Below, piece after piece: positions 57,851 through 64,000 of a stretch of DNA of 64,000 nucleotides. Each line of letters begins with the position of its first letter. Within the stretch, counting starts at the first letter, position 1. Location of the stretch: NCBI GenBank assembly GCA_034620365.1, contig JAQGEQ010000081.1, positions 248,001 through 312,000 of the forward strand, in the 5' to 3' direction. The notes under the pieces were generated by a model, which saw only the letters and a list, made by a program, of their open reading frames with translations, was not told the DNA's origin and searched no databases. Both the position numbers and the translations under genes were made by a program. Origin of the DNA: Pegea sp. RAD2-039 (Eukaryota > Chordata > Thaliacea > Salpida > Salpidae).

Positions 57851-58370
57851 TTAACTAATTACAAATTTCTGAGAAAAATAAACTTGTTTATGTAAAAAAC
57901 TTATTGAGCAATTTTTCATAAATCTGTTAAATATCTTTTGATAAATCAATAACAGTTTGGTAACTTCTGACTAGTGCTTCTTATATGTAAATAAGAAGCT
58001 AAATTTAACAAAAAATCGAACTTTATATTGACTAGTTGTGTAAATTTCATCAGGATGGTTTTGTATAAATAGTTCTTCTTGATTAACCTCTTACAGTAGT
58101 TTTGAAAAAAAAAAAAACTGAAAAGGTTCGGCTGCAAAAAAAATACTATACAAAAGTAGAATGACAATTAATTAATTTTAATAATAAATGATAAACAATA
58201 AAAACCAAAAATCTGTTAAAAATCTGTATTTTTAAATTCAAAAAAATGTGTCAGCTGACTTTTATGTAAAATACTGAAGTTAGTATTCCAAATAGAAAAA
58301 AGTCATGCTACTCTCAGTAAAAACCGAAATTGTTGATATTTGGTGATCAACAATGAAAATCTAACTTTAA

Positions 58371-58510
58371 TTCAACTGAAGTTATCAGTTTCCAAATTCA
58401 CCTTTCAAAAATCGAGTGATAAGAAATGTCAGTTGAAAAAATCCAGCCTTATAAGTAAAGCTGTTTCAATCTCATGTTTGTGGGTTAAAACAAATAAAAA
58501 TTAACTTCAT
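58371..58510 (+). repeat. Cassette A10
   Basis: CAACTGAAGTTATCAGTTTC, TTATAAGTAAAG and TCATGTTTGTGGGTTAAAAC. Partner of A4 in the 3.1-kb duplication. Confidence 0.7.
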
Positions 58511-59843
58511 GAAAGAAAAATAAAATACCAAATATAAATTAATAATAGTATTAGTAATAATAATAATAATTATGTAATAATATACATCCATATTATTTTT
58601 TAGATGTTGAATTGTAGTTATCAATTTATACTTAAAAATAAATGAAAATTAATTTTTTAGTAAACTATAAAAGTGAAAATTGGTATCTGTTTGCAATATT
58701 AATAATTGAAAAGAATGTATGTGTTAAAAAGAAACTAATGTAATCAAATACTCCTTGTCTGAATAGAGTTAAAATTAGATACAGAAAAGCATAGAACAAA
58801 AAATAATGAAATTATGTTTTTTTAATTTTCTAATTCAAGTTGTTATCAATCTTTAGATTATATTTTTACTAGCTAAAATCAAATAAGTTTGCAACAAGTA
58901 TCGCATTTGCTAAATTATCAAAAAGTATCAACAAAAGTCAACTTTGAAGGTAGATTATAAAGATTCTAAAATTTTTGTTGAATTTCTTAAACGAAAAATG
59001 TTTTCTAACGGAAGAAAAAAACATAGTTGAAAACTGACAGATATAACTGTGGTTTGTTTTGACTTTTATAGCTTTTTAATCAGATAATTATTTGTTCATG
59101 ATGGAAAGTAATCTAAAAGATAAACTTTTTCTTCGTATTCATTTCTAATGTTTATAATTAAAAACAATCTTATAGCAGACTAATCATTAATGAGAGAAGA
59201 TGTCGATGACAATTGTAATAGTATTATTAATTTGCTTTAGAAATTTTATTAGATTTTGTTGAAGTATATCTTTGACATGTAATTCATTAATAAGATTGAA
59301 TTTAATTGTCAATAATACGATTGTCAGTACAAAAGTAAGGAGTTAAACAGTCTAAAATTTATTCATTAAGAGCTAAGTGCCACATTTTAATATCGAATCA
59401 TACTAAAGAAAAGAATTCTGGTCTTAAAATGGTTTGTCAGAATGAGAAATCGAATTAAAAAAATATTTATTGTACCAATAGCGAAAGCTAGCGGATGTTG
59501 TGATTTACAACTAACTTGTTTGATTTTTAAGAAACAAAAAAATATAAAACTAAACGAACAACAAACATCTCGCTTGATTTTGTTATTACCGAACGTTTGT
59601 ATAAAAAATCAAATCGGCGTTTAAATTAATTGCTGATATTTTATGTTAAATTAATGCAATTAAAATAATTTTCCACACGTAGTAGATGTAACCTTTTGCC
59701 AATTTCTTCAATAGTTCCTTTTTAATTTAAAATACACACTTAGTCAGCAAAATTTATATTTTAAAATAGTTAGTGAGTAAACAAAAGTTGAAACTAGCCA
59801 AGGGCTTTGAGCTTTGAAAAATTTATTTATAACAGTTTCAAGG

Positions 59844-59990
59844 TTTTACCAGTTTACACCAAAAACAGTAGATTATGAGAAGCTTATAAATAGCTTTATA
59901 CTGAACGAAAGAGATTAGGTACAACGGTCCGATTCGGTTGATTGACTAAATATCATATTAATTTGAAATTGAATGAATTTCAACAAAACT
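59844..59990 (-). repeat. Reverse cassette G9
   Basis: Partner of G2. The palindrome has one mismatch (TTGAAATTCATTCAAT). Confidence 0.58.
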
Positions 59991-60429
59991 GTAATCAATA
60001 TTACCAAGCAGTGTATCAACTGCTACCTTTTAACTTGCATATGGTTTCCTGGTATAATTTACAAACGCAAAAAATAGGTTGTTATAATTCTTTAAGGAAA
60101 TTAGACCATACTTGACTTTTTAAAGCTTTGATTAACTCTCTATAGGTCTTTTTTAAACAGAAAGTCGATTGTGTAATAGTAAATAGAGATTAACATCTGT
60201 AAAAAGAATTAACATATTAGCGTTTGTTTTGATTATAAGTAGCTTGCTCAGCTGTTTTGAAATTTGTATTATTAGTTTATATATTATTAGATGATATTTT
60301 AGATGAAATTGCTTGTTTCTAAGTTTAAAATGATTATTATTTAGGTTTAATTTTCCATGACTTTATCTACTTTTTTCAGAATTTACTTAGACTTATTGTT
60401 ATTAATAACAATTTGTATGACAATTAATT

Positions 60430-60600
60430 TTTTCAATATTAGAAATGTTATTCTTTTCATAAAAATTCTTCAAAATTACTATTTGTTATTTATTTGTCTT
60501 TAATATATTGTCTATAATGTTATTTTTTATTATTAGAAATTTATTTTTTTCATGAAAATTCTTCAACGTTACTATTTATAACTTAATTGTCTAAAAAGTA
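60430..60600 (+). repeat. Local tandem duplication
   Basis: ATTAGAAATGTTATTCTTTT and CAAAATTACTATTTGTTATT recur about 100 bp on as ATTAGAAATTTATTTTTTTC and CAACGTTACTATTTATAACT. The single-copy form is at 16970-17040. Confidence 0.75.
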
Positions 60601-61284
60601 TTCATAAAATAATCAAAACTTTCTCATCTTCTCCAACAAATGAGCTTAATTGTTAATTTATAAACATTTTTTTATAATTATGTTTGTTGTGATCAACATT
60701 ACTTAGACGTAGTAGTTAATCAAAATGTAAATCATATTTAAATAGAAACTTCAAAGCAATTTTTATCAAATTTCCATATATTCTGCATTAATTAAATTTA
60801 TTTAGCATAAAATATAGCGGAATTTATTCGTGATTCGAATTTCATTTCTGGAAAAGAACTTTTAAACTTTTGTTTTTAGAAAATATTAGATTATGTATAT
60901 ATATACATAAAATAAATAAATTTGATTAAAAATTCTGTTAAATCGTTTTTCGACTAAATAAAAATTATCTTGTAAGAATCACAAAGAATCTAATAATATC
61001 ATATAATCTGATCTCTTGCTACTTGTATGTTAAAAAGATGAGCAAATACAACCACCGGAAAATAAAATATTCAGACATTTTTTACACTCACAGTATTTGT
61101 GAACCTAATTAGAAACCGGCTTTAAGAATAATTGATAATCAACAAAATAAACAATGTTTAGAATGTCTGTGTTTTTAAATTCAGCTGAATATATCACTTT
61201 CAAAATGTTAGTATTAGGAGAAGAGCTTTCTAAAACTGGTTTACATAGAAAGTAAAATTCTTAAAACAAATTTTTAGAAATAAA

Positions 61285-62590
61285 GTTTCTTATTTATTCA
61301 TTATATATTTTAAAATAGAATTGTCATAATTGTAAGTTGAAACAGAGAAAAGTAAATCTCATGAGAACAAAAGACAAAAATAAGTATTATATAAATGACG
61401 AAATTATTTTTCTTGGTATGTTTTGAATTATTTTCACTAAAAGTTCAACTTCAGAAAGAATGCATAGAAAAGTAAAATAATAAGTAAACGATGCAACTAA
61501 GTTGTTGCACCTTATAAAATCAACAGCAAATTATTTAAATAAGTGAATTTTAAACAGAGATAGAAGTTTAGTTCAGTTTCAAAATGTTAGAAAAAAGACA
61601 AGAACCTTGTAAGACTTTTATATATGAAAGATATTGACCTTATAAATAAGCCAGATTTAGTCTCATATTTGTGGATTGAAACAGAAAAAAGTAAAGTTCT
61701 TGAAAACAAATTTTTAGAAAGGAAGTTCCTTATTTATTCATTATATATTTTAAAATAGAATTATTTTAATTTAAAGTTGAAACAGAGAAAAGTAGATTTC
61801 ATGATGACAAAAGACAAAGATAAGTTTTACATAAGTGACAGCAATATTTTTCCTGATTTGATTTGAATTATTTTCACTAAAAGTGCTTTGTATAGTTGTG
61901 AACTGCAATGCAGTCCTAAATGCATTCCAATGGTTTTTAAACGAGATTAGGATTTTTTGATTTTAGTTTCATTATAATTAATTTATTTTGATAATTTAAT
62001 AAATATACAAAATAATACACGTATAGTAATCAATAACTAAAATTTATGTAAACTTTTTGATTTAACAATTTAATACAAGAGCATTCTAATAGCATATTTT
62101 TTAACTTTTATTTTGCTTTTTTTAATATTAAAATATAAATTATATCTGATTGATACTTAGCGAAATTTTGAAATAAAATTTTTTGGTTAATTTTCTAGAT
62201 AGAAAAGAATAGCACTACAAAATATGAAATTAATTTTTTTTGACAATTTTCTAATTCAAGTTGTTATCAATTTATATATTATTTTTCTACTAGCTAGAAT
62301 CCAATAAGTTTGCAACAACAAGCGCATTCGTTAAATTATCAACAAAAGTAAACTTTGAAGGTAAATAATAAATATTCTAAATTCTTTTTGTTGAATTTCC
62401 TAAAAAAAAATTTTTCTAAGGAGGAAAAAAAAACATAGTTGAAAACTGACAGCTATAACTGTTGTTTGTTTTGACTTTTATAGCTTTTTGAATAAAAAAA
62501 TGATTTGTTCATCATGGAAACTGATCTACAAAATAAGCTTTTGCTTCGTATTGATTACTTATGTTTAAATCAAGAACAAACTTAACGCAA
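61285..62590 (+). repeat. Duplication with 34945-35840, copy 2, partly tandem
   Basis: The left 160 bp occur twice in a row here (61285-61445 and 61720-61880), around cassette A11. The right part runs through GTGAACTGCAATGCAG to the D motif at 62444. Confidence 0.83.
61571..61705 (+). repeat. Cassette A11
   Basis: The palindrome is reduced to CAGTTTC, while TTATAAATAAGCC and CATATTTGTGGATTGAAAC are intact. A second partial copy (61181-61260) keeps GCTGAATATATCA but has lost the box. Confidence 0.65.
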
Positions 62591-63567
62591 AGAAATATGT
62601 TTTGAAATGATTTTTCAGTTTAAGAAGTCAAATGAAAAATAAAAAAACTAACGTAAGGTTGACAGCGACAACTAGCGACTGTTCAAGCTTACAAATAATT
62701 CGACAAAAGTTTTTAAAACTAAATATATTAAACTAATATAACAAACAAACAACTGGTTTTGTTTTCTTATTAATAAAAATTTGAATAGAAAGTTGAATCA
62801 ACTTAGGCTACTAAATTATTTGCTGCTATGATCTATTAAATTCAAACCATTAAAATAATTTTCCGCAGGCAATAGCTGTAAAATTTTACTAATTTCTTAA
62901 GTAATTTTTGTTAAATTTAAAATGTACTCTTACTCAGCAAAAGTATTATAATTTTATAATAATTTTATAATACAACTGTTTTAAATACTTTATTCAAATT
63001 TGTTCAAGTATATCTTTGACTTGTAATTCATTAATTAGATATAATATATCTGTCAGTAATACGATTGTCATTACAAAAGTAAGCAGTTAAACAGTCTAAA
63101 TTCGATTCTATAAGAGATAAGTGCCGCAGTTTAATATCGAATCGTACTTAGTAAAAATACCATTGTTTTAAAATAGTTTTTCACAATGAGAAATAAAGTA
63201 CGAACAGCGACAGCTAGCAGTTATTGTGATTTACAAATAACTTGTTGGATTTTTAAGTAACAAAAAAAATTAAACTAAACCAAAAACAAACAACTCGCTT
63301 TGTTTTAATATCACCGAATTTTTGTATAGAAAATCAAATCAGCTTTTAAATTATTTGCTGATATTTAATGTTAATTTAAAGCGATTAAATTAATTTTCCA
63401 AACGTAGTAGACGTAAACGTTTGCCAATTTCTTCAATAGTTCTTTTTAAATTTAAAATACACACTTAGTCAGCAAAAATTATATTTTAGAAAAGTTAGTA
63501 AGTAAAAAAAGTTGAAATTAGCCAAAGGCTTTGAGCTCTGAAAAATTAATTTATAACGATCTCAAGG

Positions 63568-63712
63568 TTTTACCAGCTTACACCACAAACAGTAGATTAT
63601 AAGAAACTTTTATATAGCTATATACTGAGTGAAGAAGAATAAGTACATCTATCCAATTCAAATAAAGTGCTAAATAACTATTTATTTTGAAGTTGAATGA
63701 ATTTCAACAAAC
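63568..63712 (-). repeat. Reverse cassette G10
   Basis: Palindrome GTTGAAATTCATTCAAC, TTATAATCTACTG and TGTTTGTGGTGTAAGCTGG. All parts intact. Confidence 0.62.
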
Positions 63713-64000
63713 TTTAATCAATATTACCAAGCAGTGTATCAACTACTACTGTTTATCTTCCACATGGCTTCCTCATATAATATTCGAACGTAAAAAATAG
63801 GTTTATTATCATTTTTTAAAGAAATTAGATCAAATTTGACTTTTTAAAGCTTATATGGACTCTCTATAGGATCTTTTTAAACAGATTGTCAATTTTGTTA
63901 TAATAAATATAGATTACGAATTGAAAAAAAATAACAACTTTTTAACGTTTGTTTTGGATTATTAGCAGCTTATTTAGCTGTTTAGAATTTGTATTAAAAG

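Larger units (their letters stand above)
56925..60165 (+). repeat. 3.1-kb segmental duplication, copy 2
   Basis: This is the partner of 8525-11610. It differs by an extra stretch of about 110 bp (57741-57850) and by many small indels. Beyond 60165 it runs on into the same module that follows 16680, so it is joined differently from copy 1. Confidence 0.9.

Noticed and set aside
1-64000. LTR, LINE, Polinton or DNA transposon explanation of the repeats
   Set aside because: No reverse transcriptase, integrase, transposase or capsid-like frame, no long terminal or inverted repeats and no target duplications at block ends were seen.

Overview
Organism. The window is strongly A+T-rich (about three quarters by eye), almost free of long ORFs, and holds one clearly spliced nuclear gene. 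That gene is RNA polymerase II subunit RPB9 (POLR2I), split into four coding exons with GT/AG introns, and its protein resembles animal RPB9 more than plant or yeast RPB9. This points to an animal (or close holozoan) with an A+T-rich, repeat-rich genome. I cannot name the species. No bacterial genes, CRISPR array, complete transposon or viral element is visible. Layout. (1) 1-20.25 kb: a mosaic of diverged, duplicated non-coding modules, mostly in one orientation, with an inverted block at about 18.4-19.9 kb. (2) 20.25-27.2 kb: a gene island of mostly unique sequence. On the minus strand it holds a C2H2 zinc-finger end fragment (20820-20927), a 2.9-kb minisatellite of 20-bp units (20967-23871), the complete POLR2I gene (24005-25132), its upstream A+T-rich DNA, and a small G+C-richer patch (26800-27090). 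(3) 27.2-64 kb: the module mosaic again, broken by a tRNA-derived element (33823-33893), a CRE-rich patch (36540-36930), a decayed coding relic (about 41.0-41.5 kb), a second minisatellite array (49362-50253) and some short unique stretches. Repeats. The mosaic is built from about ten recurring modules, copied singly and in large blocks. The clearest large duplications are 11690-17055 with 50231-55624 (about 5.4 kb, near-identical), 8525-11610 with 56925-60165, 3165-5220 with 30645-32670, and 5220-6520 with 39590-40805. Several module families share one architecture: a short palindrome, then 20-130 bp later a TATA-like box, then about 15-30 bp later a core close to TGTTTGTGG. They occur on both strands. 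This looks like a swarm of promoter-like cassettes with no ORF behind them; whether they are transcribed cannot be told from sequence. All positions come from reading the sequence by eye. Module borders are good to about 10-20 bp; the POLR2I exon borders were checked base by base.
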